A stretch of DNA of 64,000 nucleotides from Streptomyces sp. CB00316 (GTDB taxonomy: Bacteria > Actinomycetota > Actinomycetes > Streptomycetales > Streptomycetaceae), in contig NZ_LIXI01000003.1 in the NCBI RefSeq assembly GCF_001905595.1, forward strand, positions 372,001-436,000. The letters are read 5' to 3'. The position numbers and the translations under genes were made by a program. The notes beneath the pieces are model-generated. The model saw nothing but the letters and a program-made list of their open reading frames with translations. It was not told where the DNA came from and did no database searches. Below, in pieces: positions 22,033 to 30,814 of the stretch (positions are counted from its first letter, which is position 1; every line of letters starts with the position of its first letter).

Positions 22033-22423
22033 ACAGCGACATCTGGCTTTCACGTTAATGGCGCGCCGTGTGATGGTGCTGCGGGTATTTCAACGGCGAC
22101 CGTGCGAGCGTGCACGAACCACACATCCTCCTCAAGTCCTGGCCCCATTGTGCCCGCTGGCTCAAAGGCTCCGCCCGGCATGCCTGATTCTTCCCCTGTG
22201 AGCGCACCCGCATTGCGGACCGAACCTCCCGCGGTTCGGACCACAGCATTAGCCTTCTGTGCCGAGGGCTCGTTGACGGGTGCGTCGTGGATTACCTAGT
22301 CTCCGGTCTGTAAATGGAGAACCCGTCAATGGCGGCGCGTGAGGTCGGACGGCGGCGTTAATCCATCGACAGGACAATGTGTGCATTCCAGTGAATCGGG
22401 GGATACGAAAGGATGGCGGTCTC
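22033..22423 (+). promoter_or_regulatory. 391-bp intergenic region carrying the PAS-LuxR promoter; inverted repeat at 22220-22239
   Basis: No gene is supported here. CCGAACC-N6-GGTTCGG (22220-22226 and 22233-22239) is an inverted repeat that could be an operator or a weak terminator for the LAL operon. The stretch 22280-22420 is more AT-rich than the surroundings and is where I would expect the promoter of the PAS-LuxR gene. I could not pick a reliable -35/-10 pair. Confidence 0.35.
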
Positions 22424-23107
22424 GTGGCGATTGCTGCGCTCACTGATTCGAGGCAGGACATAGCGAGTGGCCTCAAAACCGACCAGAACGGATACGGGGG
22501 CGCGCAGGGCTTCGACCGGCCTGGACTGTGCGTCGCCTCGCTCGACCCGGCCCTGACCGTCCGGCAGGCGAACGAGGAGTTCTTCCGCAGGTTCGGCGAC
22601 GCCTCCGCCGAGGTCTACGGGCGCAGCTTCCGGGAGCTGGTCCACCCCAGCGTCCAGCAACCGCTGATGCGCCAGTTCTCGCGCCTGGTGGAGGGTAAGC
22701 GGCAGCGCTTCGTCTCCCACGTCGTGGCCGTGGGGCCGGAGGAGGCGTTCGCCGGGACGCTCACGGCCGCTGCCGTGAGCGGGGGGACGTCCGACCTGGC
22801 CGCGATCCTGGTTCTCATGCGCTCCTCGGACGCTTCCGAGGAGGACGCGGGCGTCGTGACCCACCAGAAGAAGATCCTCACCGAGATAGACGCGCGCATC
22901 CTGGAGGGCATAGCCGCCGGCATGTCCACGATCCCGCTCGCTTCCCGGCTCCACCTCAGCCGCCAGGGCGTGGAGTACCACGTGACGGGCCTGCTCAGGA
23001 AGCTCAGGGTGCCGAACAGGGCCGCCCTGGTGTCGCGCGCCTACTCCATGGGAGTCCTCAACGTCGGCACCTGGCCGCCGAAGGTGGTCGGGGACTTCAT
23101 CAAGTAA
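22424..23107 (+). CDS. PAS-LuxR transcriptional activator, PimM/NysRIV/AmphRIV type
   Basis: This 227-aa positive regulator of polyene biosynthesis has a PAS fold (about residues 30-125, with RQANEEFFRRFG and GRSFRELVHPS). A C-terminal LuxR helix-turn-helix (about 160-215) contains LHLSRQGVEYHVTGLLRKL and ends in GTWPPKVV. The overall plan and motifs match PimM and its relatives, which bind CTVGGGAWWTCCCBAG sites before several PKS and tailoring genes. The GTG at 22424 has AAAGGA about 10 bp upstream; a GTG at 22379 would add 15 residues of poor family fit. It is the last gene of the cluster and is followed by a strong terminator. A near-match operator lies at 12151. Confidence 0.92.
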   Translation: MAIAALTDSRQDIASGLKTDQNGYGGAQGFDRPGLCVASLDPALTVRQANEEFFRRFGDASAEVYGRSFRELVHPSVQQPLMRQFSRLVEGKRQRFVSHVVAVGPEEAFAGTLTAAAVSGGTSDLAAILVLMRSSDASEEDAGVVTHQKKILTEIDARILEGIAAGMSTIPLASRLHLSRQGVEYHVTGLLRKLRVPNRAALVSRAYSMGVLNVGTWPPKVVGDFIK

Positions 23108-23154
23108 CGGCGCGGCACTCACGGACCGGCCGCCGACGGCTCCGTGGCTGTCAT

Positions 23155-23219
23155 CCTCATGCGGAAACCCGGTGGCCCTCACGCGAGATGTGTGGGGGCC
23201 ACCGGGTTTCCGCATGAGG
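23155..23219 (+). terminator. Very strong 28-bp hairpin ending the polyketide cluster
   Basis: The arms 23155-23182 and 23192-23219 pair over 28 bp with a single G-T wobble and a 9-nt loop. It lies 47 bp after the PAS-LuxR stop. It sits between this gene and the oppositely oriented Nudix gene, so it can stop transcription from both sides and marks the cluster border. Confidence 0.85.
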
Positions 23220-23580
23220 GCTTCTTTGCTGTCGGGTCTTGGGTCGCCACCCTCGTGGGCCCGTTTTCACGTCCATGGCGCCCGTTTCCTGTGGTGTTCG
23301 AGGAGGATGAAGAGGCCCACGACGACTTCGGCCGCAGAAGCGAAAGTCTTTGCCGTGGAAACCCCCAGCCCCGATGCATTTCGTATCACGCAAGCGTGTC
23401 GTGCACGTTCTTCCCCTGCCTGAAGACCTGAGGATTAGTCCGGTAAGGGTTTTCTGTTCATTGCGGACCAGCGCAATCGGCACGAGAACACAACGATGTG
23501 AATGAGGCCGTGTGACTTCCGGTGCCTCGGCTGTGGTTTTGCTGCCCGATTCGACCGGCGCTCCGGGAGATCCCGGGAGA
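23220..23580. other. 361-bp intergenic region, no supported gene
   Basis: The space between the cluster terminator and the convergent Nudix gene has lower GC than its neighbours and no open frame with Streptomyces-like codon use. I see no RNA gene, repeat or mobile-element end in it. Confidence 0.5.
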
Positions 23581-24135
23581 TCAGCCCGTCTGCTTGAGCA
23601 GACCCGCCGCCACGAGTCCGGCCAGGCCCAGGTCCGCGTCGGTGTACTGGCCGCCGAGGAGATGGGCCACGTACTCCTCCCGCGGAAGGAGGAGGGGATC
23701 GACGAACTCCTCCGCGTCCGGTGTGGGTTCGCCGACCTTGCGGCAGTCGCGGGCCAGGACCGCGTACCGCACATGAGTGGCGAAGGACGCCAGATAGGTC
23801 TGCATGACGATCTCGGTGGAGCCGGTCTGGTATCCGGTCTCCTCCAGGAGCTCACGGGCGGCAGCAGCCATCACGTCCTCCTCGGGCTCGATGAGGCCAC
23901 CGGGGAGCTCTGCCAGGACTCTGTCCGGACCGGGGCGGTACTGCCGTACGAGAATGCCGTGGCCGTCCTCGGTGAACGCCACCAGGGCCACCGCACGCGG
24001 GCCCTGCAGGACGTCCCAATCCGACTCCTTGCCGTCCGGCTGCACATAGGTGCGACAGCGCACGTCCAGGTAGCCGACGGGGCCGGGGCGTTCGCTCTTC
24101 AGGCGCCACGCCAGTGGATCGTGCTGTTCAGTCAT
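23581..24135 (-). CDS. Nudix hydrolase, ADP-ribose pyrophosphatase-like
   Basis: The 184-aa protein has a full Nudix box: GGLIEPEED followed by the RELLEETGY half, about residues 79-101. This is the G-x5-E-x7-REUxEExGU pattern that binds the metal and cleaves nucleoside diphosphates linked to another group. The N-terminal strand region (YLDVRCRTYVQPDG) and the VLVRQYRPG stretch are typical of ADP-ribose/NDP-sugar pyrophosphatases. The substrate cannot be fixed from sequence. It is convergent with the polyketide cluster and appears to be the first chromosomal gene beyond it. Confidence 0.88.
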   Translation of the reverse strand: MTEQHDPLAWRLKSERPGPVGYLDVRCRTYVQPDGKESDWDVLQGPRAVALVAFTEDGHGILVRQYRPGPDRVLAELPGGLIEPEEDVMAAAARELLEETGYQTGSTEIVMQTYLASFATHVRYAVLARDCRKVGEPTPDAEEFVDPLLLPREEYVAHLLGGQYTDADLGLAGLVAAGLLKQTG

Positions 24136-24564
24136 GCGCCGACCCTATCCAACGGGTCGCGGAGGAGGGGCCTCTGACGTGCAGGGGTGCAGCGCCGTCG
24201 GCCGCGTACATCGACAGCGACAGCTGAAGCCTCCGGCTCCCCGTGCTCTGGGCCGCATCTCCAGCAAGCCGTTCCGCAGCAGCTCCAAGGCCGTGGGCTG
24301 CAGCGGCTCGGCCGGCCGCCGCGCCCGTGGCCATATGCCGTTCTGACCGTGGCGCCCCGGCCCACGACCGCGGCGGAAGTGGCGTTCCGTACCAGTGTCG
24401 GGAGGCCCCTTCGTCCTGCCCTAACGCTCCCCGCGCTACCAGGGAACGCCTCCGGCGAGGGCCCCGGGGGCCGCGCTGAACGGCATAGCCGTCATGGCGG
24501 GGATGGGGAGCAATAGGGATCGGACGGTCCGTCGGCCTGTACACCGAAGGCGCAATGCCTTGAC
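24136..24564. other. 429-bp intergenic region without a supported gene
   Basis: Several short overlapping frames exist on both strands, but none has a ribosome binding site or a recognisable family. The promoter of the leftward Nudix gene must lie at its left edge. The region may be decayed coding DNA, in line with the remnant gene that follows. Confidence 0.4.
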
Positions 24565-25542
24565 GTGCCCCTGCTCCCCTTGAACGTCCTGGTGAGAAGT
24601 CTGGCCGCTGCTCTCGGCGTCGTTCTGCTGGGCGCGCTTGGCCCCGCCGCTGCGCAGGCCCGGCCCGCCGCGGCGGAAGCCGCGGTCACTGGCCTGCACG
24701 TCAGCAACGGCCGCCTGCTGGAGGCCAACGGCAACGACTTTGTCATGCGCGGCGTCAACCACGCGCACACCTGGTACCCCGGCGAGACGCAGTCGCTGGC
24801 CGACATCAAGGCCTTGGGTGCCAACGCCGTACGCGTCGTTCTCTCCGACGGGCACCGCTGGACGAGGAACGGCCCCGACGAAGTCGCGGGCATCGTCGAC
24901 GACTGCAAGAGCAACCGGCTGATCTGCGTCCTGGAGGTGCACGACACCACCGGATACGGCGAGGACGCTGCGGCAGGCACCCTCGACCACGCCGCCGACT
25001 ACTGGATCAGTCTCAGGGACGTAGTCGAGACCACAGCCGTCTCGTCCGCCACCACCAGTGCCACTGTGACGGGGCTTGCCGCGGACACCGTGTACACATT
25101 CGCGGTATACGCCCGTGACGCGGTCGGCAATCGCTCGGCCCGTTCCGCCACGGTGAACGTCACCACGGACAAGAGCGGGCCCACGCCGGGCGTGGGCTGC
25201 TCCGTCGGCTACCGGGTGGTCGGCGAATGGCCCGGCGGGTTCCAAGGTGAGATCACCATCCGTAACACCGGCACCACCGCCATCAACGGCTGGAACCTCG
25301 CCTTCGTCTTCGTCAACGGCCAGAAGCTCTCCAACGTATGGGGCGGGACCGCCACGCAGAGCGGCTCGACGGTCAGCGTCGCTCCCGCCGGATACACGGC
25401 TCGTCGGCCATTCTCTGGAGCAGCGGCTCTGCTGCCCTGCGATTCGCTGCCAGGTCGCCGCGCCGCATCGACCCCTCGTCCGCTCGCAAGGTTCTTCCAG
25501 AGGTCTTGGGGGCATGCAACCGCTGTTGGCTCGTCAGGGTGA
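24565..25542 (+). pseudogene. Remnant of a secreted glycoside hydrolase: GH5 N-terminus, FN3 and CBM2 fused by deletion
   Basis: The frame encodes a signal peptide (a GTG at 24592 gives a compact one) and the first 110 or so residues of a GH5 mannanase/cellulase-like domain (FVMRGVNHAHTWYPGETQ, NAVRVVLSDG). It then jumps at about 25020 into the second half of a fibronectin type III domain (TVYTFAVYARDAVGNRSARS). A family 2 cellulose-binding domain (GCSVGYRVVGEWPGGFQGEI, INGWNLAF) starts next and is cut at about residue 275. The catalytic glutamates of GH5 would lie in the missing part, and the last 50 residues match no fold. I read it as a polysaccharide-degrading enzyme gene that lost its catalytic core and its end, so the product should be inactive. 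Confidence 0.75.
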
Positions 25543-25787
25543 CGGCGATCACGGGTACCCACGGGGGAGAGCTGCGTAGGCTTGCGAAGTAGTCGTGGTG
25601 GATCCAGGGAGGGTGAGTGGGCCTCCTGTGTCCCCTGGCGAACTGTCAGAAAAGTCAGCAAGTGGTCAGCGTGAGTCCTGAAAAAACCTGGGGAACGTCG
25701 CTCGGACATGCGACGCGTTGTAGGATGAGGAAACAGCCCTTGACCTGCAAGTACGCAGGCAGGGAGCCTATCTCCAGGAGTGCCTCG

Positions 25788-26213
25788 ATGATACGTACAA
25801 TATTCAAGTCCAAGATCCACCGGGCCACCGTCACCCAGGCCGACCTGCACTACGTCGGATCCGTGACGATCGACGCCGACCTGATGGACGCCGCCGACCT
25901 GCTGCCCGGCGAGCTGGTCCATATCGTTGACATCGACAACGGCGCCCGCCTGGAGACGTACGTCATCGAGGGCGAGCGCGGCTCCGGTGTCATCGGGATC
26001 AACGGCGCCGCCGCACACCTCGTGCACCCCGGTGACCTGGTCATCCTGATCAGCTACGCGCAGGTCGAGGACGCCGAGGCCCGCGCGCTCACCCCGAGGG
26101 TCGTCCACGTCGACGCGGACAACCGGATCGTGGCGCTCGGCACCGACGCCTCGGCGCCGGTGCCCGGGACCTCTACCGAGCGGAGCCCGCAGGCGGTCGT
26201 CGCGGGCGGCTGA
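25788..26213 (+). CDS. panD: Aspartate 1-decarboxylase (pyruvoyl enzyme)
   Basis: PanD turns L-aspartate into beta-alanine for pantothenate and coenzyme A synthesis. The 141-aa precursor has the self-cleavage site Gly-Ser in YVGSVTID (residues 23-30). Cleavage makes the pyruvoyl group on the serine. The family motifs [20 protein letters not shown] and GINGAAAHL are present. AGGAG at 25776-25780 is 7 bp before the ATG. The gene stands alone, between a dead hydrolase and a dead Nudix gene, with a hairpin overlapping its stop codon. The frame is open further upstream, but that part has no family match. Confidence 0.96.
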   Translation: MIRTIFKSKIHRATVTQADLHYVGSVTIDADLMDAADLLPGELVHIVDIDNGARLETYVIEGERGSGVIGINGAAAHLVHPGDLVILISYAQVEDAEARALTPRVVHVDADNRIVALGTDASAPVPGTSTERSPQAVVAGG

Positions 26214-26224
26214 ACCGGCCGCCC
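26204..26224 (+). terminator. Hairpin overlapping the panD stop codon
   Basis: GGGCGGC and GCCGCCC pair with a 7-nt loop that contains the TGA stop of panD. The position suggests a compact terminator for the gene. Confidence 0.45.
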
Positions 26225-26242
26225 GTGGTGTGGGCGGGCGCC

Positions 26243-26590
26243 TCACTCCCAGCCCGTCTCGCTGTTCGGGACTCCCTCGCGGATGCACTCGATGGCCGCG
26301 CGGGCGTACGGAACGATCGGTTTTGGGAGGTCGTCCGGGTGTCACCAGGCCCAGCGGGCGCACCGGTCCGGCTCCAGGAGCTCAGGGGTGCCCCGCCAGG
26401 CGCGGGCCCGGAAGACGAGCTGCAGGCATGGCTGCGCATGCGGTGAGTCGGCGAGATGGACGGCGTGGGCGAACTCCACATCCGCCGGGTCGTTCAGCGC
26501 TGAGGCGTTCGCCGGCTCGATCGCGGTGGAGTCGTGGACATGGGCTCGGCTGGGGGCCCGGTCGTGCGGGGCAGCAGCTGCTCGGTCACG
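26243..26590 (-). pseudogene. Nudix hydrolase fragment, N-terminally truncated with in-frame stop
   Basis: The minus strand encodes the C-terminal half of a Streptomyces-type Nudix protein: DPADVEFAHAV, then LQLVFRARAWRG, PDRCARWAW, and after a stop HPDDLPKPIVPYARAAIE and a closing SETGWE. The TGA at 26342-26344 sits where the family has a second tryptophan, so a single TGG-to-TGA change explains it. The Nudix box and everything before it are missing. The piece is therefore a dead remnant with two separate lesions. Confidence 0.7.
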
Positions 26591-26780
26591 TGCCGACCGT
26601 AGCGCCGGCCGCGAGGCGGTTCGCGTGTTTCGGCCAGGGGGCGTCCCGGTGAGTGAACGGAGGGCCGGCCGTCCGTGCAGGCCGTGCGCACGTGTGGACT
26701 CGGCAGGCGCGGGCAGCCGCACGGGGAGACGGTGGAGGAAAGCTCCATCTGTCCGTTTCGTGTCGTTGTGGAGGATCGAA

Positions 26781-26993
26781 ATGACCCACCCGTACCCCGA
26801 CCCCGTACCGCCGTCGCCGACGCCTCCGCCCGTGCCGGGTCCGCCCACGCCCGTGCCGAGCCCGCCGCCCGTGCCGCCGGGGCCCGCCCCGATGCCGCCC
26901 GGCCCGGCCCCGGACCCGATCCCGCAGCCTCCGGCACCCGGCCCGGACCCCGTGCCGGCCCCGGAGCCACAGCCGGAGCCCGCCGGGTCGTAG
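26781..26993 (+). CDS. Small proline-rich protein (70 aa), unknown function
   Basis: The 70-residue product begins MTHPYPDP and is about half proline, arranged in PxP and PGP runs, with a short acidic end (PEPQPEPAGS). GGAGG at 26770-26774 is 6 bp before the ATG, which supports translation. No signal peptide or membrane segment is present. It looks unstructured. Repetitive high-GC DNA can produce such frames by chance, so only the ribosome binding site makes it credible. Confidence 0.5.
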   Translation: MTHPYPDPVPPSPTPPPVPGPPTPVPSPPPVPPGPAPMPPGPAPDPIPQPPAPGPDPVPAPEPQPEPAGS

Positions 26994-27078
26994 GGGGCGT
27001 AAGGCGACGCAGGGACGTGCGCGGGTCGGCTGCCGGAGCCGCCCCGCGCACGATCTCCGCCCACGGCGGGCGGGGGAC

Positions 27079-28455
27079 TCAGCCCAGTCCTGTCAGCGCG
27101 TCCGCGTGTGCCAGGCCGCTCTCCGCGGCGATCGCGTCCATCGTCTGGGCCTCCCGTACCGTTGCGAACTTCACCTCGCCCTCCGGCGCCGTCGAGCGGA
27201 AGCCGTACACCGCCGGGCGCGGCAGGCTGTTGTACGCCCAGGGGGTGGAGAAGTAGTACGCCCCGGTGTCGTAGAGGACGACGAAATCGCCTTCGGCCAG
27301 CTCCGGCAGCTTCCGGCCGTGCGCCACCACATCGCCCGCGAAGCAGCACGGCCCCGCGATGTCCTGCGCCAGTTCCGGTCCCTGCTTGGGTGAGCCGTCC
27401 TCGGTGAACGCCCCGACCCGAAGTGGCCAGGAGTCGGGCATGAAGACGGTACGGGTGGCGGTCTGCGCCCCCGCGTGGGTGAGCGCGATCCGGCGGTCGC
27501 CGGCGTCCTTCGTGTACTCCACCCGCGCCCCGATGAAGCCGTTCTTCGCGAGCAGCGACCGGCCGAACTCGGTGACCAGCGTGTACCGGCCGGAGAAGAG
27601 CGCGGGGGCGGCGGCCGTGAGGGCGTCCACGTACGCCGTGTAGGTGGGGTGCACGGTGTCGTCGCTGAAGTTGACCGGCAGCCCGCCGCCGATGTCCAGG
27701 CTGGTCACCTGCCGGGTGCCGAGGCGTTCGTTGATCTCCTCGGCCAGCTCGTAGGTCTGCGCCACGCCCGCCGCGATCAGCTCCAGCGGGCAGCCCTGGG
27801 AGCCGACATGGGCGTGCAGGCGGGTCAGCCACGGGCGCGCCTCGAAGGCCCGCACGACCTCCTCTCGGGCGCCCGGATCGCGTAGCGCCACCCCGAACTT
27901 CGAGGTGTCCGTCGCTGTGGACATCGGGCCGATCGCGCCGCCGCCCACCTGCGGATTGACCCGCAGCCCGAGGACGGAGGCGGAGTCCCGGTTGCGCAGT
28001 GCGTCGATGCGGCGGAGTTCGTCGATGCTGTCGGCGTTGACGGCCACCCCGAGGGCGAGCGCCAGCCGGATCTCCTCGCGGGTCTTGGCGGGGGAGTCCA
28101 GGACGATCGTCCCCGGAGCGAAACCGGCCTCGACGGCGAGCCGCAGCTCACCAGGGCTCGCCACCTCGCACCCCATCCCGCACTCGGCGAGCAGCCGCAG
28201 GACCGGGATGAGGGAGGAGGCCTTGGCCGCGAAGGTGTGCAGCACACCGGGGCTGTGGCCGAACGCCTCCCGCAGCTCGGTGACGGACGATCGCACCCCG
28301 TCCGTGTCGACGAACCCGGCCACCGGGCGGGACTCGCTCAGCAGCCCCTGCCCGACGGCCGCCCGGACGGCCGCGTCGAAGCGGACGGCGGGCCTGGCAC
28401 GGGGTGGCGTAGGCGTCTGGGTCGTACGGCCGGAGTCGGTGATGGCTGCCCCCAC
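27079..28455 (-). CDS. Fold-type III PLP-dependent decarboxylase (LysA-like amino acid decarboxylase)
   Basis: The 458-aa protein belongs to the alanine-racemase-fold decarboxylases (diaminopimelate, ornithine/arginine). The PLP lysine is in HTFAAKASS near residue 78. The glycine-rich phosphate-binding segment is SLDIGGGLPVNFSDD near 265, and a C-terminal YDTGAYYFSTPWAYN segment includes residues that usually contact the substrate. The active-site cysteine that standard DapDC enzymes carry may correspond to GPCCFAGD near 362. It is a paralogue in a non-lysine context, so its substrate may be a diaminopimelate-like or other amino acid. It is transcribed away from gnd's promoter side, on the same strand as gnd, with a 270-bp gap between them. 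Confidence 0.85.
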   Translation of the reverse strand: MGAAITDSGRTTQTPTPPRARPAVRFDAAVRAAVGQGLLSESRPVAGFVDTDGVRSSVTELREAFGHSPGVLHTFAAKASSLIPVLRLLAECGMGCEVASPGELRLAVEAGFAPGTIVLDSPAKTREEIRLALALGVAVNADSIDELRRIDALRNRDSASVLGLRVNPQVGGGAIGPMSTATDTSKFGVALRDPGAREEVVRAFEARPWLTRLHAHVGSQGCPLELIAAGVAQTYELAEEINERLGTRQVTSLDIGGGLPVNFSDDTVHPTYTAYVDALTAAAPALFSGRYTLVTEFGRSLLAKNGFIGARVEYTKDAGDRRIALTHAGAQTATRTVFMPDSWPLRVGAFTEDGSPKQGPELAQDIAGPCCFAGDVVAHGRKLPELAEGDFVVLYDTGAYYFSTPWAYNSLPRPAVYGFRSTAPEGEVKFATVREAQTMDAIAAESGLAHADALTGLG

Positions 28456-28500
28456 GGGTCTTCGGCTCGTCGTCGGACAACTCTGGCGGACGGCTGCCGC

Positions 28501-28647
28501 TCAGGCGATGAGCCCGACCACCGCCTCCGGCGTCAGCATCCGGAACGTGAACGCCTGCTGGAACGTCGGGGACGGCTGCGGACATGCGCGGCACTCCAGG
28601 CATCGGGTGGATCGCGTGAGACCGCGGGTACAGGGCTCGCAGCCCAC
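28501..28647 (-). CDS. Possible cysteine-rich small ORF (48 aa)
   Basis: In the 270-bp gap between gnd and the decarboxylase, the minus strand can encode 48 residues from a GTG. The first half holds CEPC and CLECRAC (five cysteines); the second half ends FQQAFTFRMLTPEAVVGLIA. Third positions are strongly G/C in the second half, as in real genes here. No ribosome binding site is evident, and it may be the tail of a lost gene rather than a peptide gene. Confidence 0.25.
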   Translation of the reverse strand: MGCEPCTRGLTRSTRCLECRACPQPSPTFQQAFTFRMLTPEAVVGLIA

Positions 28648-28725
28648 TAAGCCACGCCCCACGGGCGCCCGCACCCGGGGTGACCCGGCCGACTGACACC
28701 CGCCCCTGCCCCGGGCGCGTACGCC

Positions 28726-30168
28726 TCAGCCCGCCCCGACCTCGGACCGGTCCCCGCCCCACAGCGTGTGGAACGCCCCCTCCCGGTCCGTACGCCGGTA
28801 GGTGTGCGCCCCGAAGAAGTCCCGCTGCCCCTGCGTGAGCGCCGCGGGCAGCCGGTCCGCGCGCAACCCGTCGTAGTAGGACAGCGCGGCGGCGAAACCG
28901 GGCGTCGGCACGCCCTGGCGCGCCGCCTCCGCCACCACCGCCCGCCAGTCGTCCTGCGCGGCCCCGATCTCCCGGCCGAACTCCTCGTCCGACAGCAGGC
29001 TCACCAGCTCCGGCCGCGAGTCGTAGGCGGCCCGGATACGGTCCAGGAACGCGGCCCGGATGATGCACCCCGCCCGCCAGATCGCCGCCACGGACCCGAG
29101 GCCGATGTCCCAGCCGTACGCCTCGCCGCCGGCCCGGATCTGGTGGAAGCCCTGCGTGTACGAGACGACCTTCGATGCGTACAGAGCCTGCTCGACCCGG
29201 TCCGCGAACGCCGAGGCTTCCGCTCCCTCCAGCGGCTTCGCCTCCGGGCCCGGCAGCTCCCGCGACGCCTCGCGCAGGTCCACGTGGCCGGAGAGCGAGC
29301 GGGCGAAGACCGCCTCGGCGATCCCGGAGACGGGAACGCCCAGGTCGAGCGCGATCTGGACCGTCCAGCGCCCGGTGCCCTTCTGCTCCGCGCGGTCCTG
29401 CACGACGTCGACGAACGGCTTGCCGGTGGCCGCGTCCGTATGGGCGAGGACCTCGGCGGTGATCTCGATGAGGTAGGAGTCCAGCCGCCCGGTGTTCCAG
29501 CTCCGGAAGGTGTCGGCGATCTGCGCGGGGGAGTACCCGGCGATCCGGCGCAGCAGGTCGTACGCCTCGGCGATCAGCTGCATGTCCGCGTACTCGATGC
29601 CGTTGTGCACCATCTTCACGAAGTGCCCGGCCCCGTCGGGGCCGATGTGCGCGGTGCACGGGGTGCCGTCCTTCGCCTTGGCGGCGATCCTCTCCAGCAT
29701 CGGGCCCAGCGACGCGTACGACGCGGCCGAGCCGCCCAGCATGATGCTCGGGCCGTGGAGCGCGCCCTCCTCCCCGCCGGAGACGCCCGCCCCGACGAAG
29801 TGGATCCCGCGTTCCCGCAACTCCTTCTCCCGGCGGCGGGTGTCCTCGAAGTGGGCGTTGCCACCGTCGATGATGACGTCGCCGTCCTCCAACAGCGGTG
29901 CGAACTGCTGGATCACCGCGTCCGTGGGATCCCCGGCCTTCACCATGATCACCAGTCGCCTGGGGCGTTCCAGCGCCGAGACGAACTCCCCGGGGGTGTG
30001 CGCGGCGACGAACGTGCCCTCGTCGCCGAACTCCTTCACCAGGGCGTCGGTCCGTGAGGCCGTGCGGTTGTGCAAGGCGACGGTGAAGCCGTTGCGGGCG
30101 AAGTTCCGTGCCAGGTTGCGGCCCATCACCGCGAGTCCGGTGACGCCGATCTGGGCAGTGCCGCTCAT
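28726..30168 (-). CDS. gnd: 6-phosphogluconate dehydrogenase (NADP+, decarboxylating)
   Basis: This enzyme of the oxidative pentose phosphate pathway converts 6-phosphogluconate to ribulose 5-phosphate and yields NADPH. The 480-aa length is that of the long (dimeric) class. The N-terminal dinucleotide fold is GVTGLAVMGRNLARN, followed by NRT, which favours NADP. The family motifs IIDGGNAHFEDT, GVSGGEEGA (about residues 128-136) and KMVHNGIEYADMQL with the catalytic Lys are present. The substrate tail TDREGAFHTLW closes the protein. AGGAG lies 7 bp before the ATG at 30168. The pathway supplies reductant for polyketide reduction, though the gene itself is housekeeping. Confidence 0.96.
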   Translation of the reverse strand: MSGTAQIGVTGLAVMGRNLARNFARNGFTVALHNRTASRTDALVKEFGDEGTFVAAHTPGEFVSALERPRRLVIMVKAGDPTDAVIQQFAPLLEDGDVIIDGGNAHFEDTRRREKELRERGIHFVGAGVSGGEEGALHGPSIMLGGSAASYASLGPMLERIAAKAKDGTPCTAHIGPDGAGHFVKMVHNGIEYADMQLIAEAYDLLRRIAGYSPAQIADTFRSWNTGRLDSYLIEITAEVLAHTDAATGKPFVDVVQDRAEQKGTGRWTVQIALDLGVPVSGIAEAVFARSLSGHVDLREASRELPGPEAKPLEGAEASAFADRVEQALYASKVVSYTQGFHQIRAGGEAYGWDIGLGSVAAIWRAGCIIRAAFLDRIRAAYDSRPELVSLLSDEEFGREIGAAQDDWRAVVAEAARQGVPTPGFAAALSYYDGLRADRLPAALTQGQRDFFGAHTYRRTDREGAFHTLWGGDRSEVGAG

Positions 30169-30232
30169 CTGTGTGCTCCTGCGATTCCGGGGGCGTTCGG
30201 TCAGAGGAGTACGGGACGGGGGACGGCGGCGT

Positions 30233-30814
30233 TCACGCGCCTTCGGCGGAGCCGTCGACGGGGGAGCTGACAACAGAAGAGCCGTCCTCGGCACCCCGGT
30301 CCTCGCCGGCACCGTGGAGGAGCGCGCCGTCGGGCAGCGAACCGTCCAGAAGGCTCTCGTCGTCCCCGTCCTCGGGGATCACGTGCATCGCGGCTTCCTC
30401 GGCCGACGCCGCCGCGCCGTCGATGCCCACATCGCTGGCGGTGAGCGTGGCCGGGACACTGCCGTCCGCCTGCTGGGTCAGCCGCCCGGCACGGGCGACG
30501 CCGACCTTGCCGTCCCAGAGCTCGCCGTCCCCGCCCGCCAGGTCTCCCACGCCGTCGCCGGTGAAACCGGGCGTCTCGGGAAGTTCCCTGGTCAGCCGGG
30601 CTTCGAGCGACTCACCCGTGAGGCTCTCGGCAGCCGTGGTGCCGAGGCCTTCGACCACCCAGGGGCGGTCCGGCGGTGAATAGCCCTCGTCAAGCGGATC
30701 GCCGGTGCCGGAGGGGTCCAGCAGCGTGTCCTCGGCGCCGAGCTGTTCATCCGGATCGGAAGCTTCCTGCTCCTGGGGCTGGTAGACGTCGTCCCCCCAG
30801 TCGGTGTCGCTCAT
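30233..30814 (-). CDS. DUF5709-like acidic protein
   Basis: The 193-aa, very acidic protein opens with MSDTDWGDDVYQPQ and contains the repeated theme LDPSGTGDPLDEGYSPPDRPWVVEG. That theme marks the actinobacterial DUF5709 family. There is no signal peptide, membrane segment or catalytic motif, and much of it looks disordered. AAGGA lies upstream of the ATG at 30814. It is codirectional with gnd, 64 bp upstream of it. The function of the family is not known to me. Confidence 0.75.
   Translation of the reverse strand: MSDTDWGDDVYQPQEQEASDPDEQLGAEDTLLDPSGTGDPLDEGYSPPDRPWVVEGLGTTAAESLTGESLEARLTRELPETPGFTGDGVGDLAGGDGELWDGKVGVARAGRLTQQADGSVPATLTASDVGIDGAAASAEEAAMHVIPEDGDDESLLDGSLPDGALLHGAGEDRGAEDGSSVVSSPVDGSAEGA

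Noticed and set aside
22358..23215. 285-codon minus-strand frame opposite the PAS-LuxR gene
   Set aside because: The plus-strand protein has clear PAS and LuxR domains; the antisense product has none.
23157..23855. 232-codon minus-strand frame over the cluster terminator
   Set aside because: It crosses the 28-bp hairpin and overlaps the Nudix gene in another frame; the protein looks random.
26781..26993. Proline-rich ORF as a cell-wall or antifreeze-type repeat protein
   Set aside because: There is no signal peptide or fixed repeat length; only a small unknown proline-rich protein can be supported.
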